Part shown: positions 23,408 to 33,118 of the stretch, piece by piece
Layout of the letters: the number at the start of each line of letters is the position of its first letter
How positions within the stretch are numbered: the stretch's first letter is position 1
Source: Bacillus_BA songklensis
GTDB taxonomy: Bacteria; Bacillota; Bacilli; Bacillales; Bacillaceae_H
Direction of reading: 5' to 3'
Assembly (NCBI RefSeq): GCF_042649685.1
Contig: NZ_JBHRZT010000044.1
Location: forward strand, 43,219-107,218
Length of the DNA stretch: 64,000 bases
Made by a program: the position numbers and the translations under genes
The notes under the pieces: generated by a model
Database searches by the model: none
Told to the model about the DNA's origin: nothing
What the model saw: the letters and a program-made list of their open reading frames with translations, nothing else

Positions 23408-25759
23408 GTGAGTATGTCGGGACAAGAGAGAGAGAAAGAACAACAGCGTGTGGATCAAGTGATAAAAGAAATTGGAAAACGAATGGCTGCACTTCAGCAA
23501 AATGTCAGCAGCCTGAAGGGAGATATCGTAGACATCCGCAAAAACTTCTGGAGTGATGTAACAGTCAACTTGGATGAACCGGATGAAGCGGCAGAAACAT
23601 ATGTCAGTATTAAGCAGCAGGCGGAATTACTGTCAGAAAGAGAGCGCAGCCATCAGCATAGCCATAAACAGCTTCAGGCGTTGGCTAAACTAAAACAGTC
23701 GCCTTATTTTGGCCGCGTTGATTTTATGGAAGACGGGGAAGAGAGCGGGGAACAAATTTATATCGGTACCTCCTCGCTGCTTGACGATCGCGACGAGCAG
23801 TTTCTTGTGTATGATTGGCGGGCCCCTGTATCAAGTTTGTATTATGACTACTCCCCGGGGCCTGCGCAATACGAAACGCCTGAGGGGGTGATTGCCGGTG
23901 ATATGGAATTGAAGCGGCAATTCATCATCCGCGACGGCCATATCCAGAGCATGTTCGATACGGGCGTGACGATCGGGGATGAACTGCTTCAGGAAGTACT
24001 CGGCAAACAAGCGGATACCCAAATGAAAAGCATTGTGGCGACCATCCAAAAAGAGCAAAACGAGATTATCCGAAATGAACGAAGCCGCCTTCTTGTTGTG
24101 CAGGGAGCTGCCGGGAGCGGCAAAACATCAGCTGCCCTGCAGCGGGTGGCCTATTTGCTGTATCGATACCGGGAAACATTAAAGGCAGAGAATATCATGC
24201 TGTTTTCTCCAAATCCGATGTTCAACAGCTACGTATCCACCGTTCTTCCCGAGCTTGGAGAGGAAAACATGCAGCAGACGACGTTTCAAGAATATTTGGA
24301 CCATCGCCTCGGACAGAATTTTCATCTTGAAGATTCCCTTTCGCAAATGGAATATGTCCTAACAGCCATGAATGAACCAGGATATGAGGCTCGTATGGAA
24401 GGAATTCGCTACAAGGCAAGCATAGGTTTCATGGAGGCTATTGACAAATATGCAGAATCTCTTAAACAGGAAGGAATCATCTTCAAAGATGTAAAGTTTC
24501 GCAAGAAAGTGTTGATTTCTGCTGAGAGGATAAAGGAAGAGTTTTATTCACTTGACCATTCTTTATCCATTCCTAACCGTATCAAACTTCTAGCGGAATG
24601 GCTTCTTAAACAATTGACAAAATGGGAAAAGCTCGAGCGCGATGAATCGTGGGTGGAAGATGAAACCGAGCTTCTTACGAAGGAAGAATATTTAAAGGCT
24701 TACCAGAGGCTTCGCCGGCAAAAACAGTTTACGGGAGATACGTTTGACGACTTCCAGCGTGAACAGGAACTGCTTGCTGCCATAGTCGTGAGAAAGCGTT
24801 TTAAACCAGTGCGTTCATTCGTCAAGCAACTGCATTTTATCGACATAACCGCCATTTACGGCAGGCTGTTCGAGAAGACGGAGCACTTCTCTCGTTTTTT
24901 GCCTGGAGCTAAACGGCTGGACCAATGGGAGGGCATTTGTGAGCAGACTATTGAAACATTGAATGTTGGGGAACTCTTTTATGAGGATGCGACCCCTTAT
25001 TTATATTTAAAGGAGAAAATAGAAGGGCGGCAGACAAACACTTCTGTAAGGCACGTATTTATTGATGAAGTGCAGGACTATTCTCCCTTTCAGTTTTCTT
25101 TCATTAAACAGTTGTTTCCATACAGCAAAATGACCGTGCTCGGCGATTTGAATCAGGCAATTTTTGCGCATGCAGCAAACAATGGCCTGGATGATCTGGC
25201 CTCTTTATATGAATCCAATCAAAAAGAAACGTTCATATTGACCCGAAGCTACAGATCAACAAAGCCTATCGTTGAATTTACAAGGCAGTTGATTCAGGGC
25301 GGAGAGGTGATTGAGCCGTTCAATCGCGAGGGAAGCAAACCGACATTGACAAAAGCTGCAGATGGGCGGGAGCTGAACGAAAAGGTTATGAATCGAATTC
25401 AAGAACTTCAAGAGAGGGGCCATCAAACCATCGCCGTTATTTGCAAGACGGCACAAGAAAGTAAGGAAGCATACGAATCGTTAAAAGGGAACATGCAAAT
25501 CCGTTTAATCGGCAAAGAGACCACGTCTTTCGAACCGGGTATCCTTATCATTCCTTCTTACCTCGCAAAAGGGGTAGAATTTGATGCGGTCATTATTTAT
25601 AACGCATCGAAAGTACAGTACGGTCGAGAAAGTGAGCGTAAGCTGTTTTACACCGCTTGTACTCGGGCCATGCATGAATTGCACATGTATGCCATTGGGG
25701 AAACGAGTCCGTTTGTGACATCTGTTTCGCCTGATACGTATGTTGTTAGTGCGAATTGA
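23408..25759 (+). CDS. helD: HelD, RNA polymerase-recycling UvrD-like ATPase
   Basis: 783 aa, superfamily 1 helicase-like motor that removes RNA polymerase from stalled complexes. An N-terminal coiled coil (about 5-95, the RNAP secondary-channel arm) precedes the split ATPase: Walker A GAAGSGKT at 233-240, YDWRAPVSSLYYDY (HelD-specific), Walker B HVFIDEVQDYSPFQ, LTRSYRST and the C-terminal YLAKGVEFDAVIIYNA and LFYTACTRAMHEL motifs. GTG 23408 sits 7 nt after AGGAG; ATG 23414 is an alternative. Length and motifs match Bacillus HelD. Confidence 0.92.
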   Translation: MSMSGQEREKEQQRVDQVIKEIGKRMAALQQNVSSLKGDIVDIRKNFWSDVTVNLDEPDEAAETYVSIKQQAELLSERERSHQHSHKQLQALAKLKQSPYFGRVDFMEDGEESGEQIYIGTSSLLDDRDEQFLVYDWRAPVSSLYYDYSPGPAQYETPEGVIAGDMELKRQFIIRDGHIQSMFDTGVTIGDELLQEVLGKQADTQMKSIVATIQKEQNEIIRNERSRLLVVQGAAGSGKTSAALQRVAYLLYRYRETLKAENIMLFSPNPMFNSYVSTVLPELGEENMQQTTFQEYLDHRLGQNFHLEDSLSQMEYVLTAMNEPGYEARMEGIRYKASIGFMEAIDKYAESLKQEGIIFKDVKFRKKVLISAERIKEEFYSLDHSLSIPNRIKLLAEWLLKQLTKWEKLERDESWVEDETELLTKEEYLKAYQRLRRQKQFTGDTFDDFQREQELLAAIVVRKRFKPVRSFVKQLHFIDITAIYGRLFEKTEHFSRFLPGAKRLDQWEGICEQTIETLNVGELFYEDATPYLYLKEKIEGRQTNTSVRHVFIDEVQDYSPFQFSFIKQLFPYSKMTVLGDLNQAIFAHAANNGLDDLASLYESNQKETFILTRSYRSTKPIVEFTRQLIQGGEVIEPFNREGSKPTLTKAADGRELNEKVMNRIQELQERGHQTIAVICKTAQESKEAYESLKGNMQIRLIGKETTSFEPGILIIPSYLAKGVEFDAVIIYNASKVQYGRESERKLFYTACTRAMHELHMYAIGETSPFVTSVSPDTYVVSAN

Positions 25760-25774
25760 AAAGGATGCGCCGCG

Positions 25775-25828
25775 AAAGGAAACGCCCCAAAATCATATGC
25801 TTTCGCGTAGTTTTGGGGCGTTTCCTTT
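25775..25828 (+). terminator. Intrinsic terminator of helD
   Basis: 18-bp perfect stem AAAGGAAACGCCCCAAAA / TTTTGGGGCGTTTCCTTT with an 18-nt loop. Confidence 0.8.
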
Positions 25829-25949
25829 GCCTATTTTAAAAAAGTATAATCACCGCGGACTATTATGTAGAGATTGGAAAGAGGAAGAGTTACGAAAGGG
25901 ATGAACAATATCGGCAAAAAGGTCCCCGTTGAATAGAGGGAATCGTCCT

Positions 25950-26066
25950 TCACTTAAATCTATAATCTTTCATAATCACATCCAAACAGTCATTACAATA
26001 ATTACGGCCTTTGTCTTTGTCCTGAATTTCTTTTGGCAGTTTGCAAATGGCACATCTGTTTTTCAT
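25950..26066 (-). CDS. Tiny zinc-ribbon-like protein
   Basis: 38 aa with two Cys pairs: CAIC near the start and CNDC (residues 24-27) in YCNDCLDVIMKD. This CxxC...CxxC spacing suggests a small zinc ribbon or treble clef. AAGGAGAC precedes the ATG (25 nt of clean leader). Too short for usual ORF calling, but the ribosome site, Cys pattern and codon use support it. Function unknown. Confidence 0.65.
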   Translation of the reverse strand: MKNRCAICKLPKEIQDKDKGRNYCNDCLDVIMKDYRFK

Positions 26067-26235
26067 GTTTATGTCTCCTTGGTTGTATAGATAACTGTAA
26101 CCATCAGTATACCCATTTAAAACCGATTTTATTCATTATTGCGTAAATAAGATTAGCATTTTACCAGGTATTGGTGTGATAAAATATATCAACCGGCTCT
26201 TAATGGGCCGGATTCCTTTCATGGAGATGATGAGT

Positions 26236-28386
26236 ATGGGAGAGGGGATTGGAAACAAACCGGCCAAAGAACGAGCGATTGAACTTGGTTATGTCACGGG
26301 TCTATCTTTAATTCTGGCGGCGATTATTTATTTTTTCGCTTCCAATTGGCCAGGGCTTGATAAGTGGGAAAAAATCGGTTTAAGCATTGGATTAATTGCC
26401 TTATTTTACGGAAGTGCCTTTGTTTTTTCGAAGATTTTTCAGGAGCGGCCTTTTTTAAGCGAATTATTGTTGTTTGGAGGGTGCATAGCGTTTGGGGCCG
26501 GAGTGGCTTTGCTTGGGCAAATTTATAATTCCCATGCAGACAGCTTTATGTTGTTTACGGTATGGGCCGTTCCTGCTCTTCTGTTTGCTTTTATAACGAA
26601 ATACCAGCCGTTTTACATTTTAAGTTATGTATTGGTGCATTTGGCTGTCTGGTTGTTTTTATTTCCTTCATCAGGGATTCGAATGGAGGATGACTATTGG
26701 TACAGGGCTTTCTTTTTAGGAGTGGCTTTTGTGAATATCGTTTTATTTTGGCTTATTCAAAAAGGAGCCTTTCGCTCAAAGCCTCTCACTTTTTTATCCT
26801 TTACGGTCTTCCACATCACCATGCTAATGTTGACGGGAGGAGAATTGTTTGAATTCTTTTCATCAATGATGAGCATCGTTTACATGGCCATTCTTGTTTT
26901 TTGGTTTTGGCACGATATGAAACAAGAGAGGGAAAAAGGATATACTGTCTTATTGGGAGTGGCTCTGGCGGCGTTTTTCATTATCAAGTTCGTCGCTTTT
27001 TTAGCTTTTGTCGGCTCTGAATATGTGTTTTTATGGACGATATTTTTTCCGGTTGTGATTGTCGGAGCCGCCGTGTTCGTTTTGAGTAAATGGAAAGGCA
27101 TGGCGAGCTCCTGGATAAAAAAGACGTTTATCGGTGTCATAGTGGCTGTAGCGTCTGTAACAGGAGCCAGTTCGATTGCGGGCATTTTATTTTTGATTAT
27201 TGGGGAAATACCGTTTTATATCATGGCGCTTCTCGCTATATTCGCCTTTATTTTGCCAGCTGTGCTGAAACCGAAATGGAATGCTGTCATTCGCCATACG
27301 CTGCTGTTAACGGGTTATTTGATCGGGATTCCATCTGCCATTTTATCGAATATCGCGTTTTCTTTCTTGTTTATCGGGATGTTGGGGTTCGTTTTTTGGA
27401 ACCATGAAAGTAAAAGCATCAAGCACTTAACGTATTTTGCAACGATGATTGCGTTGTTTGCCTCCTTGTTGGATGAGGGTATTACCATGGAAGTGACAGT
27501 GCTGATATTGGTCCTGTTAAATATCGCCTTATTTGCGGGAAGGAATATCTTTAAAGATTCTTTAAAGCGCATGGTTTATCAAAATAGTTATGTTTGCGGG
27601 TTTCTCGCTTTTTTCGTCTTAACATTCTTAAATGAGCATTTATCGGTTTTCTATTTTACAGTGAATGGTTTGTACTTTGTCACCTCAACGATTGTTCTTT
27701 TCCTTTCTTTGAAACATGAGAGAGTGTTTGAATATCGTGTCGCGTTATTATTTTGGTTTGTCTATATCGCCTATAAATATTATGATTTGTTGTGGAGTTT
27801 GCTTCATAAGTCCATTACATTCCTGGTTATCGGTTTGCTTATTTTAGCGGTTGTGACTCGATATGACAGGTTTTCAAAAGCAGACAATGCACCTCTTGGC
27901 TTGGTTCGGAAAAAATGGGTCCCGATTGTGCTGGTCATATTGGTTCAATTATCCGCCATCAGTGTTCAAGCGGGAAAAAGCGAATCACTATTGGCTCACG
28001 GCGAGTTAATCAAATTGGAATTACAGCCTGTCGATCCCCGTTCTTTATTGCAGGGCGATTATATCGTGTTACGCTACTCCATTTCCAACGTGACGATTTC
28101 ACCAGAACCTCGTCCCAATGAAAAAATTTCGATTAAACTGGCAAAGAATGAACATGGAGTTTATGAATACAGCGGCTCATTTGTTATGGGCAAGCCGGAA
28201 AACCCTGAACAGGGGGACGTGGATGTTTGGATTACCGGACGCTACAAAGGATCAGGAAATATTGAATACGGCATCGAAAACTATTTTGTGAGTGAAGGAA
28301 CCGGGCTGGATCTGCAGCAAAAAGTGAACTATGCGAAAGTAAAAGTTTCCAAGAACGGGGATGCGATATTAGTGTCGGTGGAATAA
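26236..28386 (+). CDS. DUF2157 / GDYxxxY-domain multi-pass membrane protein
   Basis: 716 aa. The N-terminus (GNKPAKERAIELGYVTGLSL) is DUF2157-like and followed by about 18-20 membrane helices to residue 570. The C-terminal extracellular part carries PVDPRSLLQGDYIVLRYSIS, the GDYxxLxY motif, then a beta-rich tail. Similar fused proteins are known but uncharacterised; a role in cell-envelope assembly has been suggested only by topology. ATG 26236 is favoured because GGAG lies 9 nt upstream; frames from 26176 or 26221 lack ribosome sites. Confidence 0.75.
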   Translation: MGEGIGNKPAKERAIELGYVTGLSLILAAIIYFFASNWPGLDKWEKIGLSIGLIALFYGSAFVFSKIFQERPFLSELLLFGGCIAFGAGVALLGQIYNSHADSFMLFTVWAVPALLFAFITKYQPFYILSYVLVHLAVWLFLFPSSGIRMEDDYWYRAFFLGVAFVNIVLFWLIQKGAFRSKPLTFLSFTVFHITMLMLTGGELFEFFSSMMSIVYMAILVFWFWHDMKQEREKGYTVLLGVALAAFFIIKFVAFLAFVGSEYVFLWTIFFPVVIVGAAVFVLSKWKGMASSWIKKTFIGVIVAVASVTGASSIAGILFLIIGEIPFYIMALLAIFAFILPAVLKPKWNAVIRHTLLLTGYLIGIPSAILSNIAFSFLFIGMLGFVFWNHESKSIKHLTYFATMIALFASLLDEGITMEVTVLILVLLNIALFAGRNIFKDSLKRMVYQNSYVCGFLAFFVLTFLNEHLSVFYFTVNGLYFVTSTIVLFLSLKHERVFEYRVALLFWFVYIAYKYYDLLWSLLHKSITFLVIGLLILAVVTRYDRFSKADNAPLGLVRKKWVPIVLVILVQLSAISVQAGKSESLLAHGELIKLELQPVDPRSLLQGDYIVLRYSISNVTISPEPRPNEKISIKLAKNEHGVYEYSGSFVMGKPENPEQGDVDVWITGRYKGSGNIEYGIENYFVSEGTGLDLQQKVNYAKVKVSKNGDAILVSVE

Positions 28387-28642
28387 GAAGTAGTTGCTTT
28401 ATTACAAAATCATCATTATCTCCCAGCATTTCTTTCATAAAGTTGAGTGTATTATCAAGAGATTCAGAAATCCTTTTTTGATCATCCTCTTCTAATCTTT
28501 ACCAGGGATTTTTTGTACTAGAACCAAGGCGTTGATTTACATTGCAATTTAGGTTGCAGCAAAACTAAAAAGTGAAACTGCTTGACAATTCTCCATTCTT
28601 GTCTCAATTATTATATTAATCAATAAAAGAGGAAGGAGAGGA
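28387..28642. other. Intergenic region with possible gene fragment
   Basis: On the minus strand about 28385-28490 reads LEEDDQKRISESLDNTLNFM and continues KEMLGD, which looks like a C-terminal helix of a regulator (MarR-like?) but is interrupted upstream. Low confidence relic. Confidence 0.3.
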
Positions 28643-29875
28643 GTGGATCAGATGGGATTGCCGGATAAATATGAAGAAAGACAAAGAGGTTTCATAACAG
28701 ACGGGGAGTTTAAAAAAAATCATCTTTTCCGAAATATAACGAGTCAGAACGTATCTTCCGGACTGATTGCCAGCACCTTGGTCATGACGGGGCCAGCGAT
28801 CATTATTTTAGAAGCAGCGGCTTCCGGACATTTTACGGCTCAGCAAACGATCAACTGGATGTTTGCCGTCTATTTTTTTGGTGGACTCTTCGGTATTCTC
28901 ATGCCGTTGTTATTTCGGATTCCGATTACTGGAGGTCACTCCATTACGGGAGTGGCTTTTTTGGCAACGGTGACTTCCCAATTTACATATCCACAGTTGA
29001 TTGGCGGATACGTAATGTCGGGAATACTGATTTTTCTCGTCGGCATGTCCGGCCTTTTTACAAGAATGATTAAATGGGTACCAAAGGAAATTATTGCAGC
29101 GATGCTGGCGGGATTGGTTACTGGTTATGTTGTTCGGCTTGTCCCTTCGGTTAAAGAAATGCCATTGGTTGGAGGAGCAGCCCTAATTAGTTTTTTTATT
29201 GTCACGAAATATAGTAAGCGTTTGCCACCTGTTATGGTGACTGTAGTCGTGGCTTTCCTTGCCCTGTTATGGACGCAGGACTTGAGCATGACATCCAGGG
29301 AAATCACTTTTTTCTTTCCTTCTTTGCAAACTCCAGAATTCACGTGGATGGGGATGCTAACCTTAGCTCTTCCTCTTGCTATGCTGATTCTGAGCAACGA
29401 TGCAGCACCCGGAATAGGGGCATTGGAAAGCTCCCACTTTGAGCCTCCTATTCGCAAAATCATTTCCATAAGCGGGATTTTTTCCGTCATCGCGAGTTTT
29501 TTTGGAGGACAAAGCGCGAATATTGCCGGCATGATGACGGCTATCTGTGCCGGCCCGGATTCAGGGCCCGGATCAAAGCGATATGTGGCTTCCCTCGTGT
29601 CCGGAATCGTGACTTTATTATTTGGTGTTTTTGCTTGGAAGATTGTTCCGTTCATTCAATCTCTTCCGCAGGCGTTTGTTTCCCTGCTAGCTGGTTTTTC
29701 TCTAATTGGGGTCCTGCATTCCAGCTTGCAGATGGGATTTGTCGGAAATCGATATCGATTAAGTGTGCTATCTGCTTTTATCATTGCCTTGTCAAACGTA
29801 TCCTTCCTCCATATTAGTGCTCCAGTATGGGCGCTTGTATTTGGCGCGGTCATAGCACGGACGGTAGAAAAATAA
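28643..29875 (+). CDS. BenE-family benzoate/proton symporter
   Basis: 410 aa with about 12 membrane helices. BenE hallmarks include RNITSQNVSSGLIAS at the start, RIPITGGHSITGVAFLATV, LSNDAAPGIGALESSHFEPP and GGQSANIAGMMTAICAG with PDSGPGSKRYVASL. The family imports benzoate with protons; relatives may carry other aromatic acids. GGAAGGAGAGGA precedes GTG 28643, with ATG 28652 as an alternative. It is monocistronic and 6 kb from the phenol operon, so a link to aromatic catabolism is plausible but not shown. Confidence 0.82.
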   Translation: MDQMGLPDKYEERQRGFITDGEFKKNHLFRNITSQNVSSGLIASTLVMTGPAIIILEAAASGHFTAQQTINWMFAVYFFGGLFGILMPLLFRIPITGGHSITGVAFLATVTSQFTYPQLIGGYVMSGILIFLVGMSGLFTRMIKWVPKEIIAAMLAGLVTGYVVRLVPSVKEMPLVGGAALISFFIVTKYSKRLPPVMVTVVVAFLALLWTQDLSMTSREITFFFPSLQTPEFTWMGMLTLALPLAMLILSNDAAPGIGALESSHFEPPIRKIISISGIFSVIASFFGGQSANIAGMMTAICAGPDSGPGSKRYVASLVSGIVTLLFGVFAWKIVPFIQSLPQAFVSLLAGFSLIGVLHSSLQMGFVGNRYRLSVLSAFIIALSNVSFLHISAPVWALVFGAVIARTVEK

Positions 29876-29973
29876 AACGCACTCGTTGCATAAAGTTTTT
29901 TTGCTGTCTACTTTGACAGGGGTAAGACCAAAAGGAATCTGAACTTTATTCATGCAACATCATGTCTGTTACA

Positions 29974-30171
29974 CTACGTTTGAGGTTTCCTCTTATCTTT
30001 TTTATGTTCTTCAATAAGTAAAATTACAAATGGAACAAACATAACCCATAAAAGTAAAAAGCCAAATGTAAATTTAGCCAATGAATTCAAGTGAAAATGG
30101 GCCATTATGAGACTGATGAAAACTAGAGCAAAAGGGCTTAAAAATATCAACGTCATCATGATTTTTTCCAT
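29974..30171 (-). CDS. Small two-helix membrane protein
   Basis: 65 aa with two hydrophobic segments (about 6-25 and 32-52) and a basic tail (EEHKKDKRKPQT). AAGGAG lies 6 nt before the ATG. No family recognised. It faces the BenE gene convergently. Confidence 0.6.
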   Translation of the reverse strand: MEKIMMTLIFLSPFALVFISLIMAHFHLNSLAKFTFGFLLLWVMFVPFVILLIEEHKKDKRKPQT

Positions 30172-31070
30172 GTATTCTCCTTACTTAACAGACTTGATCT
30201 CAATTAAAGAAACCAATAAGATTCTTTGAACTCAAGTTTAGGATTGCACTCAAACCTGGTGGACATACATAAAATGACTTAAAGGTTTCCATATTTCATA
30301 CATTTTTGGTTGAGATAATCATTATTACATTAAATGATATTTGTTTTGATGACGAAAGGAACCCTAGTCACTAATCGTTATTCATAGTGTAAGGGCCCTT
30401 ATCGCGGCATCGCAGGGGGGTGTCCCAAAAGCACGGTTTTTGTACTTGGGACACCCTCTTCTTATCAAGACATCCATATCCCATTTCGTTTTCACATCCC
30501 TTGTCAAATGCCTCGATCTCATTATCTTCTTTTTCAGAACGTTAGAACCCATTTTTCGATGTTCATAAATGCATTTCTAGATTATTAAAGTCAAGAGGCT
30601 CGTTAGTGATCTACATATAACCGTTTTAAGATACGGATTTTAAATCCTCTGTGAATCGTAGGAATTTCGGCTCTAATCAGTATTATGTCAACTTAATGCG
30701 AATATGACCTACACTTATTTCACCAGAATCATAAATTCTATAGCATAATGAAAATCTACCATTCTAGTGTAAAAAATATAAATTTAATGTGTATTAAATA
30801 TGAAAAAACGTAATATTATGTAAATCCAATGTAAAATAAAGGGAAATTATGTAAGAACATCTGACATAAGTGTTTGATAGTTAAAAGATGGTTGTTATAA
30901 ATGTAAATGACAATGGTAATTTCGCTTTTTAAAATATTCTTATTTTTTGATACTCTGTAAAGGTATCATTGATTTTATTGTATTTTTACATATATCGGAA
31001 AATATGAATATTTATGTTGTATTGTAAGGGGGATTTCTAGTGTCAAACATTATTATTAGGAGGAGAATAA
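30172..31070. other. 900-bp AT-rich intergenic region
   Basis: No credible gene. Includes the GGTGTCCCAA hairpin (30418-30456) and a run of TGTAAA-like words (30760-31030) before the amidase fragment, probably promoter DNA. The rest is unremarkable. Confidence 0.5.
30418..30456. repeat. GGGTGTCCCAA hairpin (dispersed TGTCCCA repeat)
   Basis: 11-bp arms GGGTGTCCCAA and TTGGGACACCC around a 17-nt loop; T-rich after it. Shares the TGTCCCAAAA word with the hairpin at 4335-4368 and the half-site near 45900. Confidence 0.6.
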
Positions 31071-31355
31071 ATGGCTGTTAAAAAACTAACGATTGAACAA
31101 TTAAAAAGAATTGCGGAGAAATTTAACCCTGATTTTACAAATGATGATCTATCTTCCCTTCAAAAATTAATGGAAGGTCCACTTGAATCCTACAATCGTT
31201 TAAATCAACTTATAGAACCTGGCCTCTCAGTTGAATACCCACGTACTTCAGGATATCGTCCTGAAACTGAGGAAAACCCCTACAACACATGGTATTGGAA
31301 AACTACTGTAAAGGATAAAAGTTTTGGAAAACCAGCAGGGAAAAAATTGTTCTAA
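31071..31355 (+). pseudogene. Amidase, N-terminal fragment
   Basis: 94 codons with a strong ribosome site (TAGGAGGAG). The sequence (TIEQLKRIAEKFNPDFTNDD, later YNRLNQLIEPGLSVEYPRTS and NPYNTWYWKTTVK) matches the N-terminus of amidase-signature enzymes of about 500 aa, but stops before the catalytic Ser-cisSer-Lys core. The stop comes within GKPAGKKLF, where intact enzymes continue into the core. It cannot be catalytic. Promoter-like DNA and ribosome site are intact, so the short peptide may still be made. Confidence 0.65.
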
Positions 31356-31389
31356 AAGATACTATAAGTCTAGCAGGTGTTCCTATGAT

Positions 31390-31599
31390 GAATGGTTCAT
31401 CCATTAATTCAGGTCTATGTTGATGAACCTAACGCCTAATCGTTGTGTAAGCAATCGATAATCCTCGTTCCTCCATCGTTTCCACCAAATCACGAAAACT
31501 TAGGTTGTACAGTGGGTATCATCTTACTGCTAGCAAAATAATATCAGGCTGATCATGCTTCCATTTGAATAAAGTTTGATTCTCCACACTGAACACCAT
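31390..31599 (-). mobile_element. IS6-family transposase relic (IS240/IS26-like), N-terminal part
   Basis: Minus-strand reading from ATG 31599: FKWKHDQPDIILLAVR, stop in place of Trp, YPLYNLSFRDLVETMEERGL, then AYTTIRR, another stop in place of Trp, VHQHRPEL. This is the start of IS6-family transposases (KW-H-PDIILLxVRWYLRYxLSFRDL). Two nonsense codons and loss of the DDE domain make it dead. No terminal repeats found. Confidence 0.7.
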
Positions 31600-31730
31600 C
31601 CCTTTTCTAGATTGATAGTATCAGTACGTTCAAAGTTTGCAGATTTCTTACCTAATCATTTAAAAGTTTGCACCGGAACCAGAAATATCATGCAAACTAA
31701 ATTTAATAAATTTGCATGGTGGAGGTATAT

Positions 31731-31931
31731 ATGAATCCATATCGGCTTTTTCAAAAAGGAGAGATCGTACAGGTAATTGATCCTAATAATCCTCTATACG
31801 GCGAGGTTGGTCAAATTGATTTTATCACAATAAGTGGTCGATATTTTGTGAAATTCGCAGGAGGAAACGGTGTTTCGCTATCCCCTCAAGATATTAAGCC
31901 GTCGTTAGAATGTAAACAAGAAAAAGATTAA
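31731..31931 (+). CDS. Small KOW-like protein
   Basis: 66 aa. The sequence FQKGEIVQVIDPNNPLYGEV with IDFITISGRYFVKFAGG has the beta-hairpin rhythm of KOW/SH3-like domains. GGTGGAGG lies upstream of ATG 31731; the longer frame from 31716 overlaps this site. Function unknown. Confidence 0.55.
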   Translation: MNPYRLFQKGEIVQVIDPNNPLYGEVGQIDFITISGRYFVKFAGGNGVSLSPQDIKPSLECKQEKD

Positions 31932-32027
31932 TACAAAGCACATTTCTTACAGATTCAGATGCTGGCTTGCTAAGAAATAGAACAAATAGTAGAGGGCGTC
32001 ATTCCATGTACTGGAGATGTCGGCCGA

Positions 32028-32160
32028 ATGGTTCGTTTTATTGCTCATTTTCTCACAATCCTCTTTATCTACTTTGTCGGGAATGGACTCGTCGCATGGT
32101 TGGATCTTCCTGTTCCAGGGAACATCTTTGGTACGGCATTACTCTTTATCTTTTATAAAG
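32028..32160 (+). pseudogene. LrgA/CidA holin-like fragment
   Basis: From ATG 32028 the frame reads ILFIYFVGNGLVAWLDLPVP then GNIFGTALLFIFYK, typical of the first two helices and PxPG motif of CidA/LrgA, then loses similarity and ends soon after. About 45 of 120-140 residues remain. It runs into the HPr-like gene, which suggests a deletion junction near 32160. Confidence 0.6.
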
Positions 32161-32175
32161 GAGATGATCGTCAAT

Positions 32176-32445
32176 ATGGGGAAAATGGAGCTCACTTTTC
32201 CGTGTCAAATTTCTTCCAGAATCGACCTTGCGAAAATTCAACAGTTTGTTGAAAAAATGAATCGGTTCAACGGCTACATTTTGATTGAAACAAACGAAAA
32301 AACCATCAATGCCAAGAGTTTGCTCAGCATGTGGGTATTGACCGCCAGTTTAACAAGTGGCGGTACTGCCTTGCTGCGTATCTCAGGGCCAGATGCGGAA
32401 ATAGCCATGGAAGATCTGAAAAATTTACTTTCTGGTAGGTTCTAG
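32176..32445 (+). CDS. HPr-fold protein lacking the active-site histidine
   Basis: 89 aa. The second half (INAKSLLSMWVLTASLTSGG and the end AMEDLKNLLSGRF) is clearly HPr-like, matching NAKSIMGLMSL...G of PTS phosphocarriers. The first half (TFPCQISSRIDLAKIQQFV) has neither the GLHARPA motif nor Ser46-type context, so it cannot receive phosphate like HPr. AAGGAG lies 10 nt before ATG 32176. It might be a regulatory Crh-like paralogue or a decayed copy. Confidence 0.55.
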   Translation: MGKMELTFPCQISSRIDLAKIQQFVEKMNRFNGYILIETNEKTINAKSLLSMWVLTASLTSGGTALLRISGPDAEIAMEDLKNLLSGRF

Positions 32446-32866
32446 TGTAGTAAAAATGTTTCTATAAGGTTTAAAAACATCAAAGAAAAGGGTAAGAAAC
32501 TTTTTGAAATACCTGTGTTAGGGGAACTAACAAAGTTAATGTCCGACAATATTAAATCATATAGCCTAGACATAAGCTGATGTTTTATGTTTATCGTAAA
32601 CATACACACTTTCCCCTCACAAAGGTGTTCCCCTCCCGGAGCTTTCTTTCTTGTGCGTTAGCTATTTCCGTTTAATCAAAAAATATCGAGGGAGTTTTGG
32701 ATGCTTTATGTAAGGGGCTTTTTCAATAGTAAAGATCGTATCTTTTTCCCATAAGGTAATATATGTTAATTAAAAATGACAAACTTTACATTTATTAATG
32801 TAAAGTTAGCGCTTACAATATTTTGTAAACAATGTTCAATTTTTGGATAATAGGAGGTGCTGATAA
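32446..32866. other. Intergenic region with inverted repeat
   Basis: No gene. Contains a 10-bp dyad AACTTTACAT-N6-ATGTAAAGTT (32782-32807) directly followed by a near-consensus cre on the minus strand (TTGTAAGCGCTAACTT, 32803-32818), upstream of a small membrane protein gene. Confidence 0.45.
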
Positions 32867-33118
32867 ATGGATCAATATTTTAATGAGACGGAAATTTCAA
32901 TGGTTCTTATTATCACCATCAGCGTATTTTGTATGATTTTGAGATTCCCTTTTTATGCAGTTGCCATCATGTTGGGCTATTTTTTATTTTTATTTATATA
33001 TCTATTTATCAAGCAACTTCTTAGTCAGGATTTTAGAGAGTCGTTATTATCCAGGTTCCTTTTACCTCTCTTAGTTATACTTATTATGTGTGAAGCAGTC
33101 TTCAACTTTGTTCTCTAA
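32867..33118 (+). CDS. Small hydrophobic membrane protein
   Basis: 83 aa, with three membrane segments (about 11-28, 30-50, 64-82) and almost no soluble part. AGGAGGTGCT lies 7 nt before the ATG. No family recognised. The upstream dyad and cre-like word could make it regulated by carbon source. Confidence 0.55.
   Translation: MDQYFNETEISMVLIITISVFCMILRFPFYAVAIMLGYFLFLFIYLFIKQLLSQDFRESLLSRFLLPLLVILIMCEAVFNFVL

Noticed and set aside
32823..32851. Promoter TTGTAA-N17-GATAAT before the small membrane protein
   Set aside because: The predicted start of transcription would fall within the ribosome site, so it is unlikely to serve this gene.
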